The notes: a model not told the origin generated them from the sequence alone. A stretch of 64,000 nt of DNA from Microbacterium sp. Root553 (GCF_001426995.1 NZ_LMFY01000001.1:1202713-1266712), one strand, 5' to 3'; positions 11,115 through 21,055 are shown, numbered from the stretch's first letter. A program made the numbers and translations.

Positions 11115-12293
11115 TCAGCGGGCGGCACCGGCCCGACGCTTGTTCCAGACGTCGAAGGCGACGGCGATCAGCAGCACGAGACCCTTGACCACCTGCTGGG
11201 TCGCCTGGTCGAGGCCCATGAGCTGCATGCCGTTGCTCATCACCGCCATGATCAGGCCGCCGACGATCGCGCCGCCCACTCGGCCGACGCCTCCGGTGAC
11301 GGCCGCACCGCCGATGAAGCAGGCGGCGATGGCGTCGAGCTCGAACATGTTGCCCGCTCCGGGCTGAGCCCCGTTCGTGCGCGAGGAGAACACGACCCCG
11401 GCGATGCCGGCGAGCATGCCCATGTTCACGAAGATCCAGAAGTTGACCCTCTGCACGTTCACGCCGCTGAGCAGGGCCGCGTGCAGGTTGCCGCCGATCG
11501 CGTAGACGTGGCGGCCGAAGACGCTCTTCTGCGTGATCACGGAGTACGCGATGATCAGCACCGCGAGGATGATCAGGACGAACGGGAGGCCGCGGCTCGT
11601 GGACAGCTGGTAGCCGAACCACATCACGACGGCCGCGACGATCGCGATCTTGGCGACGAACCAGCCCAGCGCCTCGACCGACTGCTGGTGTGCGAGCTTC
11701 GACCGGCGGCTGCGAACCTGCCAGACGGCGTAGCCGACGACGCCGATCGCGAAGATCACGAGTGTGAAGACGTCGACCCCGTAGCCGCCGAACAACCCGT
11801 TTATGAACCCGTTGGCGATCGAGTAGTAGGTGCCGCCGAACGGCGACAGTGAGACGTTGCTCAGCACGATGAAGGTGAGTCCGCGGAACAGGAGCATGCC
11901 GGCCAGCGTCACGATGAAGGCGGGAATGCCGACGTACGCCACCCAGAAGCCCTGCCATGCCCCGACGAGCAGCCCGACGGCGATCGCCGCGAGAACGCCG
12001 ACCCACCACGGCTGCTGCCCGCGGATCACGATGACCGCGGCCGTCGCACCGGTGAGTGCGACCACCGAGCCGACGGAGAGATCGATGTGGCCCGCGATGA
12101 TGACGATCACCATGCCGATCGCGAGGATCAGGATGTAGGAGTACTGGAGGACGATGTTCGTGAGGTTGCCCGGCGAGAGGAACGTCGGGTTCAGGATCGC
12201 GAAGAACGCGACGATCGCGATGAAGGCGACGAGGATGCCGCTCTGGCGGAGGTTCCGCGTGGCGAGGCTGAAGAGGTTGCTGACGCCGGTCAT
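11115..12293 (-). CDS. mmsB: Multiple-monosaccharide ABC transporter permease
   Basis: A 392-residue, roughly 10-helix permease of the CUT2/ribose-xylose branch. Features include [16 protein letters not shown], the family signature in these permeases, a long hydrophilic loop of about 60 residues at 170-230 typical of XylH/MmsB rather than RbsC, and an AIGGNLHAA motif. The start overlaps the mmsA stop (ATGA at 12290-12293), indicating translational coupling. It forms the channel for the ChvE-type binding protein encoded upstream. Confidence 0.9.
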   Translation of the reverse strand: MTGVSNLFSLATRNLRQSGILVAFIAIVAFFAILNPTFLSPGNLTNIVLQYSYILILAIGMVIVIIAGHIDLSVGSVVALTGATAAVIVIRGQQPWWVGVLAAIAVGLLVGAWQGFWVAYVGIPAFIVTLAGMLLFRGLTFIVLSNVSLSPFGGTYYSIANGFINGLFGGYGVDVFTLVIFAIGVVGYAVWQVRSRRSKLAHQQSVEALGWFVAKIAIVAAVVMWFGYQLSTSRGLPFVLIILAVLIIAYSVITQKSVFGRHVYAIGGNLHAALLSGVNVQRVNFWIFVNMGMLAGIAGVVFSSRTNGAQPGAGNMFELDAIAACFIGGAAVTGGVGRVGGAIVGGLIMAVMSNGMQLMGLDQATQQVVKGLVLLIAVAFDVWNKRRAGAAR

Positions 12294-13831
12294 CGCGCGG
12301 CCGTCCTTTCGAGGGTCATGAGCTGCATGAGGTTCTCCTGTGTGGCTTCTGCGGCGGGGAGTTCACCGGTGATCCTGCCGAAGGCCAGGGTGTAGATGCG
12401 GTCGCAGATGCCGAGGAGCTCGGGGAGCTCCGAGGAGATCACCAGCACTCCCTTGCCGGCCGCGACCAGGCGATTGATGATCGTGTAGATCTCGTACTTC
12501 GCGCCGACGTCGATTCCGCGGGTCGGCTCGTCGAGGATCAGGACGTCGGGTGCGGTCTGGATCCACTTGCTCAGCACGACCTTCTGCTGGTTGCCTCCGG
12601 AGAGGTTGCCGACGAGCTGGAGCACGCTGGGGGTCTTGATGTTCAGCTCGGCCCGGTACTGCTCCGCCACCTGCAGTTCGCGGTTCGCGTTGATCCATCC
12701 GCCCGGGCTGATCAGGCGCAGCGACGCCATGGTGATGTTGTGTCGGATGTCGTCGATGAGGTTGAGCCCGAATCGCTTGCGGTCCTCGGTGGCGTAGGCG
12801 ATGCCCGCACGGATGGCGGCGCTCGTCGTCGAGGTGTTCACCTCTTTGCCGCGGACGAAGACCTTGCCGCGTGCGTGGCGTCCGTAGGTGCGCCCGAACA
12901 CGCTCATCGCGAGTTCCGTGCGTCCGGCACCCATGAGACCGGCGATGCCGACGACCTCTCCGGCGCGGACGGACAGAGAGGCGTCGTCGACCATGACGCG
13001 CCCCGGTTGGGTGGGGTGGCTCACCGACCAGTTCTCGATGCGCAGCACCTCCTCGCCCGGATCCGAGACGCGCTCGGGGTAGCGGTGGGCCAGATCGCGG
13101 CCGACCATTCCCCGGATGATCCGCTCCTGCGTCGAGGCGGGATCCTTCATGTCGAGGGTCTCGATCGTCTTGCCGTCGCGGATGATCGTGGTGCGGTCGG
13201 CGATCTCGGCGATCTCGTTGAGCTTGTGCGAGATGATGATCGACGTCATGCCCTCGTCGCGCAGCCGGCGCAGCAGATCGAGCAGGTGCGCGGAATCGGT
13301 GTCGTTGAGCGCGGCGGTCGGCTCGTCGAGGATCAGCAGGCGCACGTTCTTCGACAGCGCCTTGGCGATCTCGACGAGCTGCTGCTTGCCCACCCCGAGC
13401 TGCGCGACGGGCGTGGCCGGGTTCTCGTCGAGCCCCACCTGGGCGAGGAGCGCCGATGCCTCGGCGTTCGCCCTGTCCCAGTCGATGAGGCCGTTCTTCG
13501 CGCGTCGCTCGTTGCCGAGGAAGATGTTCTCGGCGACGCTCAGATAGGGGATCAGCGCGAGCTCCTGATGGATGATCACGATCCCCTTCTGCTCGGAGTC
13601 GGTGATCGCGCCGAAGGCGGCCACCTCGCCCTCGTAGATGATCTCGCCGTCGTATGTGCCGTGCGGATAGACGCCCGAGAGCACTTTCATCAGGGTGGAC
13701 TTGCCTGCGCCGTTCTCGCCGCAGATCGCGAGGATCTCGCCGCGGTTCACGTCGAGGCTGACGCCCTGGAGCGCCTTCACACCCGGGAAGCTCTTCTCGA
13801 TCTCCCGCATCTGCAGAACCGGTGTCGTCAT
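12290..13831 (-). CDS. mmsA: Multiple-monosaccharide ABC transporter ATPase (two domains)
   Basis: A 513-residue double ABC ATPase of the MglA/XylG/GguA type. The N-terminal half has an intact Walker [10 protein letters not shown] (38-46), signature [15 protein letters not shown] and Walker [10 protein letters not shown]. The C-terminal half has the expected degenerate P-loop [10 protein letters not shown] but a normal signature [14 protein letters not shown] and [13 protein letters not shown]. It energises uptake through MmsB. It starts 64 bases after the chvE stop on the same strand and is coupled to mmsB. Confidence 0.93.
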   Translation of the reverse strand: MTTPVLQMREIEKSFPGVKALQGVSLDVNRGEILAICGENGAGKSTLMKVLSGVYPHGTYDGEIIYEGEVAAFGAITDSEQKGIVIIHQELALIPYLSVAENIFLGNERRAKNGLIDWDRANAEASALLAQVGLDENPATPVAQLGVGKQQLVEIAKALSKNVRLLILDEPTAALNDTDSAHLLDLLRRLRDEGMTSIIISHKLNEIAEIADRTTIIRDGKTIETLDMKDPASTQERIIRGMVGRDLAHRYPERVSDPGEEVLRIENWSVSHPTQPGRVMVDDASLSVRAGEVVGIAGLMGAGRTELAMSVFGRTYGRHARGKVFVRGKEVNTSTTSAAIRAGIAYATEDRKRFGLNLIDDIRHNITMASLRLISPGGWINANRELQVAEQYRAELNIKTPSVLQLVGNLSGGNQQKVVLSKWIQTAPDVLILDEPTRGIDVGAKYEIYTIINRLVAAGKGVLVISSELPELLGICDRIYTLAFGRITGELPAAEATQENLMQLMTLERTAAR

Positions 13832-13895
13832 GACCCGATGTCCTTTCGTGAGAGAGGGGCGTGCTGCCGGTCCGGCAGCACGCCCCGAGGGAGAT

Positions 13896-15050
13896 CTACT
13901 CGGCGACGCCCGAGTCGACTTCGGCCTGCGTCCAGTAGCCGGAGTCGATCAGCAGGGACGTGATGTTGTCCTTGTAGACGATGTCGGACTGCAGCAGGTA
14001 CGAGGGCACGACCTTCACCCCGTTGTCATAGGTCTCGGTGTCGTTCGCCTCGGGCTCGTCGCCCTCGAGCATCGCCTCTGCGGCGACGACCGACTGTTCG
14101 GCGAGCTTGCGGGTGTCCTTGAAGATCGACGAGAACTGTACGCCCTTGTCGATCAGGGTGATGGAGGCGATCTCCGCGTCCTGGCCCGTGACGACGGGCA
14201 GGCCGTCGGCGATGGTGGCTCCGAATCCGCCGGTGCCCTGCAGGGCCGTGATGATGCCGCGGGAGAGCCCGTCGTACGGCGACAGCACTCCGTCGAGCTT
14301 CGTGCCGTTGCCGTAGGTCGAGGTCAGCAGGTCCTCCATGCGCTTCTGCGCGGTCTCCTGCTGCCAGCGCAGGGTCGCGGCCTGCTCGATCTCGACCTGG
14401 CCGGACGGAACCGCGAGCACGCCGTCGTCGATGAACGGCTGCAGGGTGTCCATCGCGCCCTTCCAGAAGAAGTGCGCGTTGTTGTCGTCGAGCGAGCCGG
14501 CGAACAGCTCGATGTTGAACGGTCCCTTCTGGCCGGTCTCCTTGCCGTCCGCGTCGAGGACGCCGAGGCCGACGAGGAGCGAGGTGGCCTGCTGCACGCC
14601 GACCTTGTAGTTGTCGAACGTCACGTAGAAGTCGACGTGCTCGCTGTCGCGGATCAGACGGTCGTACGAGATCACCGGGATGTTGGCAGCCGCCGCGGCG
14701 TCGAGCTGCGACGACAGCGCGGTGCCGTCGATGGCCGCGATGATGAGCAGGTCGGCACCCTTGGTGATCATCTGGTCGATCTGCTGACCCTGGGTGGGGA
14801 TGTCGTCGCCGGCGTACTGCAGCTCGACCTGGTATCCGGCATCCTCGAGGCCGGCCTGCACGGCGTCGCCGTCGGCGATCCAGCGCTCCGAGGTCTCGGT
14901 CGGCATCGAGACGCCGATGAGCATGTCGCCCTTGTCGGCCCCCTCGGCTCCTGCGGGTCCGCCGGTCGAGCCTGCTCCGCCTCCGCCACAACCGGCGAGG
15001 GCGAGGGCCCCGACCAGGCCGAGTGCGGCCAGTGCGTACTTCTTCTTCAT
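13896..15050 (-). CDS. chvE: ChvE-type sugar-binding lipoprotein
   Basis: A 384-residue periplasmic-binding-protein homologue anchored by a lipobox (ALAGC, Cys21) followed by a Gly-rich tether. The sequence [18 protein letters not shown] and [15 protein letters not shown] are features of the ChvE/XylF group, which bind xylose, arabinose, galactose or glucose. It is the first gene of a five-gene operon. GGAG six bases upstream supports the start at 15050. Expression is inferred to be controlled by the ROK repressor at operators 15140-15164 and 15247-15271. Confidence 0.92.
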   Translation of the reverse strand: MKKKYALAALGLVGALALAGCGGGGAGSTGGPAGAEGADKGDMLIGVSMPTETSERWIADGDAVQAGLEDAGYQVELQYAGDDIPTQGQQIDQMITKGADLLIIAAIDGTALSSQLDAAAAANIPVISYDRLIRDSEHVDFYVTFDNYKVGVQQATSLLVGLGVLDADGKETGQKGPFNIELFAGSLDDNNAHFFWKGAMDTLQPFIDDGVLAVPSGQVEIEQAATLRWQQETAQKRMEDLLTSTYGNGTKLDGVLSPYDGLSRGIITALQGTGGFGATIADGLPVVTGQDAEIASITLIDKGVQFSSIFKDTRKLAEQSVVAAEAMLEGDEPEANDTETYDNGVKVVPSYLLQSDIVYKDNITSLLIDSGYWTQAEVDSGVAE

Positions 15051-15139
15051 CACGAGCTCCTTCGCTGTGCATGCGTGGTGGGCGCCATCGCCCGAGATCG
15101 GAATCCCTGCCATTCGGGACTCGCTCGGGAGACACTTTC

Positions 15140-15164
15140 CTTGAGTTCGAGTCTCGAAGTCAAG
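15140..15164. promoter_or_regulatory. 25-base palindromic operator upstream of chvE
   Basis: CTTGA-N-TTCGAG-N-CTCGAA-N-TCAAG is a palindrome perfect in both 11-base arms except for the three N positions. It lies 90 bases upstream of the chvE start. Size and symmetry suit a dimeric or tetrameric ROK repressor. Confidence 0.65.
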
Positions 15165-15215
15165 GGGCTGTGATCATTTCGTGACTTCCCGGATAGCTCG
15201 GGGGATCAGGATGCT

Positions 15216-15227
15216 GTTGACGTCAAC
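15216..15227. promoter_or_regulatory. 12-base perfect palindrome GTTGACGTCAAC
   Basis: GTTGACGTCAAC lies between the two 25-base operators. TTGAC occurs on both strands within it, so it could supply a -35 box for the divergent chvE and MATE promoters, or be a LacI-like half-site pair. No clear -10 partner was found. Confidence 0.4.
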
Positions 15228-15246
15228 CCATGCGCGGTGTGAATTC

Positions 15247-15271
15247 GTTCGGTTCGAGATTCGAAGTCAAG
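15247..15271. promoter_or_regulatory. Second, weaker copy of the chvE operator
   Basis: TTCGAG-A-TTCGAA-G-TCAAG repeats the centre and right arm of the 15140-15164 palindrome; the outer left arm is degraded. The centres are 107 bases apart, about ten helical turns, which is compatible with repressor looping. Confidence 0.55.
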
Positions 15272-15376
15272 GTGGTCGTCGCGGGCGCGAGAAGATCGGG
15301 TCTTCCGTGGCCCCGAATCGATTCGATATCCTGAACGCTCCCCCCGATCATCCCCAGTCCTGCGAGCCGCTCCCTC

Positions 15377-16849
15377 ATGGCCACCTCTCTCACCACGGGT
15401 CGTCCGTGGCGTGTCATCCTCTCGTTCTCGATCCCCCTCCTGCTCGGCAACGTCGTGCAGCAGATGTACCAGTTCGCCGACGCCGTCGTCGTCGGCAGGC
15501 ACCTCGGCGTGCAGTCGCTCGCCGCCGTCGGTGCGACGGGCAGTCTGCTGTTCCTGCTGATCGGATTCGCCTGGGGTCTCACCAGCGGCTTCGCGATCCC
15601 CATCGCCCAGGCGTTCGGCGCGGGCGACGGGGCCGCGGTGCGTCGATCCGTCGCGACCGGCGTGATCCTCACGGGTGCGACGAGTGTCGTCCTCACCGTC
15701 GTCGCGCCGTTGATCGCGGCGCCCCTTCTCGACCTGCTCCAGACGCCGTCCGAGCTCATGCCCGAGGCCACGACCTTCACGCAGATCAGCTTCATCGGCG
15801 CGAGCGCGACGATGTTCTTCAACTACCTCTCCGCGATCATCCGCGCGATCGGCGACTCCCGCACCCCGCTGATCTTCCTCACCGTCTCGTGCGTCCTCAA
15901 CGTCGCACTGGTCGTGCTGATGGTGGGCCCGCTCGCCTGGGGCGTCGGCGGCGCGGCGCTCGCCACGGTCATCGCGCAGGCGGTCTCGGTGGTGCTCTGC
16001 CTCGAGTTCGTCCGCCGCCGTCTGCCCATGCTGCACCTGCGTCGTGCGGACTGGCGCGTCTCCCACGACGACGTCCGCGAGCACCTGCGGCTCGGTCTGC
16101 CGATGGGATTCCAGGCGTCGATCATCGCGATCGGCACTCTCGCCGTGCAGGTCGCGTTGAACACTCTCGGCTCCGACGCGGTCGCCGCGTACACCACGGC
16201 CTCCCGCGTCGACGGCCTGGCGGTGGCGTTCCTGTCGTCGCTGGGACTCGCGTCCTCGATGTACGCGGCGCAGAACCTGGGCGGTCGGCGGCCCGACCGC
16301 ATCCGCCGAGGAGTCATCGAGGGCACCTGGATGGCGGTGATCACCGGCGCCCTGCTCGGCGCGCTCATCATCGCGTTCGGCACCGCCATGGTGCGGCTTT
16401 TCGTGGGGGAGGGGTCCGACGAGGTCGTGCGGCTCGCGCACCTCATGCTCGTCATCAACGGATGCGGCTACTGGGCGCTCGGGGTGCTGTTCGTGCTCCG
16501 CGGCGCGCTGCAGGGGCTCGGCCACACGCTGATCCCCACGGTCACCGGGGTGATCGAGCTCGTGATGCGGGTGGGCGCGGCCGTCGTGCTGGGCGCACTG
16601 ATCGCCTTCGAGGGCGTGGCGCTCAGCAACCCGCTGGCCTGGCTCGGCGCGATCACGCTGCTGGTTCCCGCGTACGTGCGCGCGCACCGGTCGCTCGCGC
16701 GCATGCCGGTGGATCCCGTCGAGTCGACCGAGACGTCCGCCATCGCGATCGTCGGCCCTACGGACGGGTCCATGGTCGTCGACGCGGTCCTCACCCAGCC
16801 CGTGCGGGTGGTGCGCGGCTCGCGGTTCGCCTGGTTGACGCGCCGCTGA
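15377..16849 (+). CDS. MATE-family efflux transporter
   Basis: A 490-residue, 12-helix multidrug/toxin extrusion protein. The opening SIPLLLGNVVQQMYQFADAVVVGRHLG is the diagnostic first helix of the NorM/DinF-like MATE fold, and the two six-helix halves are recognisable. It would export cationic compounds using sodium or proton gradients. It diverges from chvE across a 326-base gap rich in operators, so its expression may be affected by the same repressor. There is no convincing Shine-Dalgarno sequence before the ATG. Confidence 0.92.
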   Translation: MATSLTTGRPWRVILSFSIPLLLGNVVQQMYQFADAVVVGRHLGVQSLAAVGATGSLLFLLIGFAWGLTSGFAIPIAQAFGAGDGAAVRRSVATGVILTGATSVVLTVVAPLIAAPLLDLLQTPSELMPEATTFTQISFIGASATMFFNYLSAIIRAIGDSRTPLIFLTVSCVLNVALVVLMVGPLAWGVGGAALATVIAQAVSVVLCLEFVRRRLPMLHLRRADWRVSHDDVREHLRLGLPMGFQASIIAIGTLAVQVALNTLGSDAVAAYTTASRVDGLAVAFLSSLGLASSMYAAQNLGGRRPDRIRRGVIEGTWMAVITGALLGALIIAFGTAMVRLFVGEGSDEVVRLAHLMLVINGCGYWALGVLFVLRGALQGLGHTLIPTVTGVIELVMRVGAAVVLGALIAFEGVALSNPLAWLGAITLLVPAYVRAHRSLARMPVDPVESTETSAIAIVGPTDGSMVVDAVLTQPVRVVRGSRFAWLTRR

Positions 16850-16893
16850 CGCGGGGCTGACGCGGCGCGTCACGGGCTGACGCGGGGCGTCAC
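16845..16893. repeat. GCTGACGCGG repeats with hairpins over the MATE stop
   Basis: Three copies of GCTGACGCGG start at 16845, 16856 and 16876; the first contains the MATE stop codon TGA. Between them GACGC-N3-GCGTC occurs twice and could form two small hairpins, so the element may also serve as terminator. Confidence 0.7.
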
Positions 16894-16985
16894 GATCGCA
16901 GAACATCATCCTTGAGACGGATGCCCGCAATGCCGACACTTCGTAGTGTTGGTTGTACGGAGGTTCCGTTGACCGGGGGGTCGAG

Positions 16986-17411
16986 ATGACGTCATCGAGG
17001 GTGGCAAGCGAACTGGCATCGATTCTGGTGCCGCTCGGTATGGCCGGGGCGGTGTTCGCGGCACTGTGCGCGATCGTCGCAGCCGTGGCCATCATGCGCG
17101 GCGCGGCAGGACTCGCCGGCGGAGCAGTGGGTCTGTGGATACCGGGAGCCCTGCTCAGCTCCACGGCGTCGTTCGCGAGTCAGTGGACGCCGCTGCTCGT
17201 CTCGGGCGTCGCGCTCGTCGCGATGCTCGTGATCGGAGCGGTGGCGCGCGGGGTCGTGAACGCCGGCGAACCCGCACGGCAGGCGGCACGCGAGGCTCGG
17301 GCCGCCGCGATCGTCGACGCCGTCACGCTCGCCGACGGCGCGGCGCCCGCCGCTCCCCGCACCACGAAGCCGGCCACCACGACGGGTGCTCAGCCGGCGC
17401 TCGCCGGCTGA
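16986..17411 (+). CDS. Small hydrophobic membrane protein
   Basis: A 141-residue protein of unknown family with three predicted membrane segments (about residues 10-33, 40-58 and 66-85) and an Ala/Thr/Pro-rich cytoplasmic tail of about 45 residues. The start at 16986 follows a GGGGGG tract nine bases upstream; an extension to 16953 is possible. A small ACACT-N4-AGTGT palindrome lies upstream at 16936-16949. Neighbours give no hint of function. Confidence 0.6.
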   Translation: MTSSRVASELASILVPLGMAGAVFAALCAIVAAVAIMRGAAGLAGGAVGLWIPGALLSSTASFASQWTPLLVSGVALVAMLVIGAVARGVVNAGEPARQAAREARAAAIVDAVTLADGAAPAAPRTTKPATTTGAQPALAG

Positions 17412-17449
17412 CGCCGCGCCCGTCACGTCGGCGCCCCGTCACGGAGGCT

Positions 17450-17491
17450 CTCAGCAGTAGGCGCTCAGCAATAGGCGCTCAGCGGTAGTCG
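17450..17491. repeat. Three 14-base repeats over the synthetase stop
   Basis: CTCAGC-centred 14-base units begin at 17450, 17464 and 17478. The third contains the TGA stop (minus strand) of the acyl-CoA synthetase; the others repeat an identical stop further downstream. Confidence 0.8.
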
Positions 17492-19188
17492 CGGTCGCGA
17501 TGCTGCGCCGCCTCGTCTCCCGCGGCGACGCGCTCGCTCTCGCGCGCCCTCAGCTCGACACGGCGGATCTTGCCCGAGATCGTCTTGGGCAGCTCGGGCA
17601 CGAACTCGATGATGCGCACCCGGAGGTGCGCCGAGAGCCGGTCATGGGCGTACGCGAAGATCGACCGCGCGGCGTCGGCGTCGTCGCCCACGGCATCCGC
17701 CCGCAGACAGACGTAGGCCTTCGGCACCGCCAGCCGCGTGGGATCGGGGCTGGGGATCACCGCGGCCTCGATCACGAGGTCGTGCTCCAGCAGCACCGAC
17801 TCGAGCTCGAACGGCGAGATCTTGTAGTCCGATGCCTTGAAGACGTCGTCGGCGCGACCGATGTAGGTGAGGTACCCGTCGGCATCGCGCTGGGCGATGT
17901 CGCCGGTGTGGTGGTAGCCGCCCACCCGTGACTCGGCCGTCTTCTCGGGGTCGTCGTAGTACCCGGCCATGAGCCCTGTGGGCGGATGCGCGAGGTCCAG
18001 CGCGATCTCGCCCTCGGCGTCGGCGAGCTCGCCGGTCGCGGGGTCAAGCAGCACGACCGGGTAACCGGGAAGGGGGCGGCCCATCGAGCCGACCTTCACG
18101 ACCTGACCGGGGGAGTTGCCGACGCAGGCCGTCATCTCGGTCTGCCCGAATCCGTCGCGGATCGTGCCGCCCCAGGCGTCGCGCACGCGGTCGATGACCT
18201 CGGGATTCAGCGGTTCGCCGGCGCCGACGAGTTCGCGCGGCGGGTGGGTGAGGCGCCCGAGATCCGCCTGGATCAGCATGCGCCAGACCGTCGGCGGGGC
18301 GCAGAACGTCGAGACGTGGTGGGTGTCCATGACCTGCATGAGAGTGTTCGCGTCGAAGCGGTCGTAGTTGTACACGAACACCGTGGCCTCGGCGAGGAAC
18401 GGCGAGTAGAAGCTCGACCAGGCGTGCTTGGCCCACCCGGGTGACGAGATGTTGAGGTGCACGTCGTCGGGACGCACGCCCAGCCACCACATCGTCGACA
18501 GGTGCCCGATCGGGTACGAGACGTGCGTGTGCTGCACGAGCTTCGGACGGCTGGTGGTGCCGCTCGTGAAGTAGAGCAGGGCCGTGGCGTCGGCGGGGGT
18601 CGGTGCATCCGGCTCGAACGTCGTCGGCGCGGTGGTCGAGTCGTCGAAGCGCGTCCACCCCTCGGGGATGCCGTCGCCCACCCCGATGCGCAGCACCTGC
18701 GCGTCGATGTCGGCGATGCGCTCGGCGAGTCCGCCCGTCGTCACGATCGCGCGGGCGCGGCCGTGCTCGACGCGGTAGGCGAGGTCGGATGCCGAGAGCA
18801 GCGTCGAGGTGGGGATCGACACGGCCCCGATCTTGGTGATCGCGAGCATCACCTCCCACAGCTCGATCGTGTTGCCGAGCATCACGATGACGTGGTCGCC
18901 CCGGCGGATGCCGATGCCGGTGAGCCACGCGGCGACCTGGTCGGAACGCGCCGACAGCTCGCCGTACGTCCACGACCTGCGGGTGAGGTCGGCCGAGACG
19001 ATCTGCACGGCCGGGCGCTCGGGCCTCTCGCCGGCGATGACGTCGAACCACTCCAGTGCGAAGTTGAACGTCGCGGGTGTCGGCCACGAGAATCCGTCGC
19101 GGGCCGCGGCGTAGTCGGTCGCGTTCGCGAAGAGGAAGTCGCGCATCTCTCGGACCGATGTCGTGGCTGCGGTGGCGCTGCGGCTCAT
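17479..19188 (-). CDS. AMP-forming acyl-CoA synthetase
   Basis: A 569-residue adenylate-forming ligase that activates a carboxylic acid to acyl-AMP and then acyl-CoA. The P-loop-like YFTSGTTSRPK, the A5 motif GFGQTE, the hinge GRADDVFKASDYKISPFELE and the catalytic lysine motif PKTISGKIRR are all present. The ASDYKISPFE hinge and overall layout resemble medium-chain or aryl-CoA ligases (AcsM/benzoate type) rather than acetyl-CoA synthetase. The start at 19188 has AGGGAG upstream; a frame extending through the Lrp gene is spurious. The acid substrate is unknown. Confidence 0.92.
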   Translation of the reverse strand: MSRSATAATTSVREMRDFLFANATDYAAARDGFSWPTPATFNFALEWFDVIAGERPERPAVQIVSADLTRRSWTYGELSARSDQVAAWLTGIGIRRGDHVIVMLGNTIELWEVMLAITKIGAVSIPTSTLLSASDLAYRVEHGRARAIVTTGGLAERIADIDAQVLRIGVGDGIPEGWTRFDDSTTAPTTFEPDAPTPADATALLYFTSGTTSRPKLVQHTHVSYPIGHLSTMWWLGVRPDDVHLNISSPGWAKHAWSSFYSPFLAEATVFVYNYDRFDANTLMQVMDTHHVSTFCAPPTVWRMLIQADLGRLTHPPRELVGAGEPLNPEVIDRVRDAWGGTIRDGFGQTEMTACVGNSPGQVVKVGSMGRPLPGYPVVLLDPATGELADAEGEIALDLAHPPTGLMAGYYDDPEKTAESRVGGYHHTGDIAQRDADGYLTYIGRADDVFKASDYKISPFELESVLLEHDLVIEAAVIPSPDPTRLAVPKAYVCLRADAVGDDADAARSIFAYAHDRLSAHLRVRIIEFVPELPKTISGKIRRVELRARESERVAAGDEAAQHRDRDYR

Positions 19189-19240
19189 GAGGGGCTCCCT
19201 TGCTCGACGGACGACGTGTCCATCCTCGCCCACGATCCTC

Positions 19241-19717
19241 TCAGCGCGCGAGCAGACCCGCGCCGTCGCGCAGCTCGAACACCAGTTGGGTCTCGGTACC
19301 GCGCACCACGGGGTGCACCGTGATGTGTTCGAGCACGATGTCGCGCAGCGCCGTGGCATCCTGCACCGCGACGTGCACCAGGAAGTCGTCGACGCCCGCG
19401 ACGTGGAACACCTGCAGCACCCGGGGGATGCCGGCGAGCGCGTCGAACAGTGCGGTGACCTTCGGGCCGGTGTGGTTCGCCAGCCGCACTTTGATGATCG
19501 CCTGCAGCGGAGATCCGAGGGCGGCCTCGTCGACCCTGATGCGGGTGTCGCGGATGATCCCTCGTTCGCGCAGAGAGCGCACCCGGTGAGCGCAGGTCGA
19601 TTCGGCGAGACCCAGGCCGCGGGCGAGCGCCTTGTTGGTGACCTCGGCGTCTCGGGTGAGCACGGCGAGGATCTCGAGATCGACCTCGTCGAGTTGCGCT
19701 TTCGCCAACGTGACCAT
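19241..19717 (-). CDS. Lrp/AsnC-family regulator
   Basis: A 158-residue feast/famine regulator: N-terminal helix-turn-helix (LDEVDLEILAVLTRDAEV, recognition helix around AESTCAHRVRSL) and a C-terminal RAM ligand-binding domain (FHVAGVDDFLVHVAV). It lies between the synthetase and a divergent PLP lyase 103 bases away. Lrp-type proteins often control the divergent amino-acid gene, so it probably senses the lyase's amino acid. The AGGGAG sequence abuts the ATG, which leaves the exact start uncertain; TTG a few codons in is an alternative. Confidence 0.88.
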   Translation of the reverse strand: MVTLAKAQLDEVDLEILAVLTRDAEVTNKALARGLGLAESTCAHRVRSLRERGIIRDTRIRVDEAALGSPLQAIIKVRLANHTGPKVTALFDALAGIPRVLQVFHVAGVDDFLVHVAVQDATALRDIVLEHITVHPVVRGTETQLVFELRDGAGLLAR

Positions 19718-19820
19718 CTCCCTGCAGCTCCGTTCCGCTCAGAATAGCGAGATCGCCGCCTGGAGCGAGTGATTCTGTCGAACCACGGCGGCAAAAGCGC
19801 ATTTCCGGCAACGTGGAAGC

Positions 19821-21029
19821 ATGACTGCACCGTTGCATCCAGACACCCTCGCCGTGCACAGCGGGCGCGCCGACCTCGACGGACTCGGCGTGCACGCCCT
19901 GCCGATCGACCTCTCGACGACCAATCCGCTTCCCGACATCGAACGGGGCGGCGATTCGTACGAGGCGATGGCGACGGGGGGCCGTCCACCTGCCGACGGC
20001 AGCCTCGTCTATGCGCGCCTCTGGAATCCGACCGTCGCCCGGTTCGAAGACGCGCTCGCCGAACTGGAGCACGCCGAGGCGTCGGTCGCGTTCGCGTCGG
20101 GGATGGCGGCGATGACCGCCGTGATCCTCGCCCACGGTCCGGCGGCGGGTAAGCACCACGTGGTGGCGGTGCGTCCGCTCTACGGGGGCACCGATCACCT
20201 GCTCGGGTCGGGGCTCCTCGGCGTCGAGACGACCTACTGCGAGGCGGCCGACGTCGCCGCGGCGATCCGCCAGGACACGGGTCTGGTGGTGCTCGAGACT
20301 CCGGCGAACCCGACCCTCGACCTCGCCGATATCGCCGCCGTCGTCGCTCGCGCGGGAGACGTGCCGGTCGTCGTCGACAACACCTTCGCGACGCCGGTGC
20401 TGCAGAACCCGATCGATCACGGCGCGGCCATGTCGCTGCACAGCGCGACCAAGTATCTGGGCGGCCACGGCGACGTGATCGCCGGCGTCGTGGCCTGCAG
20501 CGAGACGACGGCCGAGGCCCTGCGCCGGGTGCGGGCGGTGACGGGCGGCCTGCTGCATCCGCTGGGCGCCTACCTGCTGCACCGCGGACTCACCACTCTG
20601 CCGGTGCGGATGCGCGCGCAGCAGGAGAACGCGCGACGCATCGTGCAGTGGTTGGGGGATCGGCCCGAGGTCGCCGAGGTCTTCTACCCGGGGCTCGACG
20701 GCGACCCCGCCGGCATCCTCGAGAGACAGATGCGGGGCACCGGGGCGATGATCGCGATGCGGATGCGGGGTGGCTTCGCCGCGGCATCCGCAGTGACCTC
20801 GTCGACCACCCTGTTCACGCACGCCGTGTCGCTGGGCGGCGTCGACTCTCTGATCCAGCATCCCGCCGCCCTCACGCACCGACCGGTCCCGGAGGAGGCG
20901 CGACCCGACGCCGACGTCCTGCGTCTGTCGATCGGTCTGGAGAACGTCGACGATCTGATCGCCGACCTCGCGCAGACGTTCGCGGAACTGCCCGCGGCGC
21001 GCACACTCGTCGGCGTCGGCGTCGACTGA
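19821..21029 (+). CDS. Cys/Met-metabolism PLP lyase (cystathionine/methionine gamma-lyase type)
   Basis: A 402-residue fold-type I PLP enzyme. The Schiff-base lysine is Lys211 in LHSATKYLGGHGD, the phosphate-binding SGM is at 93-95, and Tyr121 sits in PLYGGT. Methionine gamma-lyases carry Cys after the Tyr-Gly (Cys116 in Pseudomonas); here it is Gly123, so a cystathionine gamma-lyase or gamma-synthase activity is at least as likely. It is divergent from an Lrp regulator. The product would be an oxoacid plus a thiol or cysteine, in the cytoplasm. Confidence 0.88.
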   Translation: MTAPLHPDTLAVHSGRADLDGLGVHALPIDLSTTNPLPDIERGGDSYEAMATGGRPPADGSLVYARLWNPTVARFEDALAELEHAEASVAFASGMAAMTAVILAHGPAAGKHHVVAVRPLYGGTDHLLGSGLLGVETTYCEAADVAAAIRQDTGLVVLETPANPTLDLADIAAVVARAGDVPVVVDNTFATPVLQNPIDHGAAMSLHSATKYLGGHGDVIAGVVACSETTAEALRRVRAVTGGLLHPLGAYLLHRGLTTLPVRMRAQQENARRIVQWLGDRPEVAEVFYPGLDGDPAGILERQMRGTGAMIAMRMRGGFAAASAVTSSTTLFTHAVSLGGVDSLIQHPAALTHRPVPEEARPDADVLRLSIGLENVDDLIADLAQTFAELPAARTLVGVGVD

Positions 21030-21055
21030 AAGACCGGGTCGTCTGCAGGATCGAT

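Noticed and set aside
15241..15275. tRNA gene suggested by GGTTCGAGATTCG
   Set aside because: It resembles a T-arm but no acceptor, D-arm or anticodon arm can be folded around it; it is the second ROK operator.
17479..19989. A single 836-codon open frame covering the acyl-CoA synthetase and the Lrp gene region
   Set aside because: Only the part after the ATG at 19188 reads as a synthetase; the upstream part is an Arg/Ser-rich shadow of the Lrp gene, which is in another frame and has clear domains.
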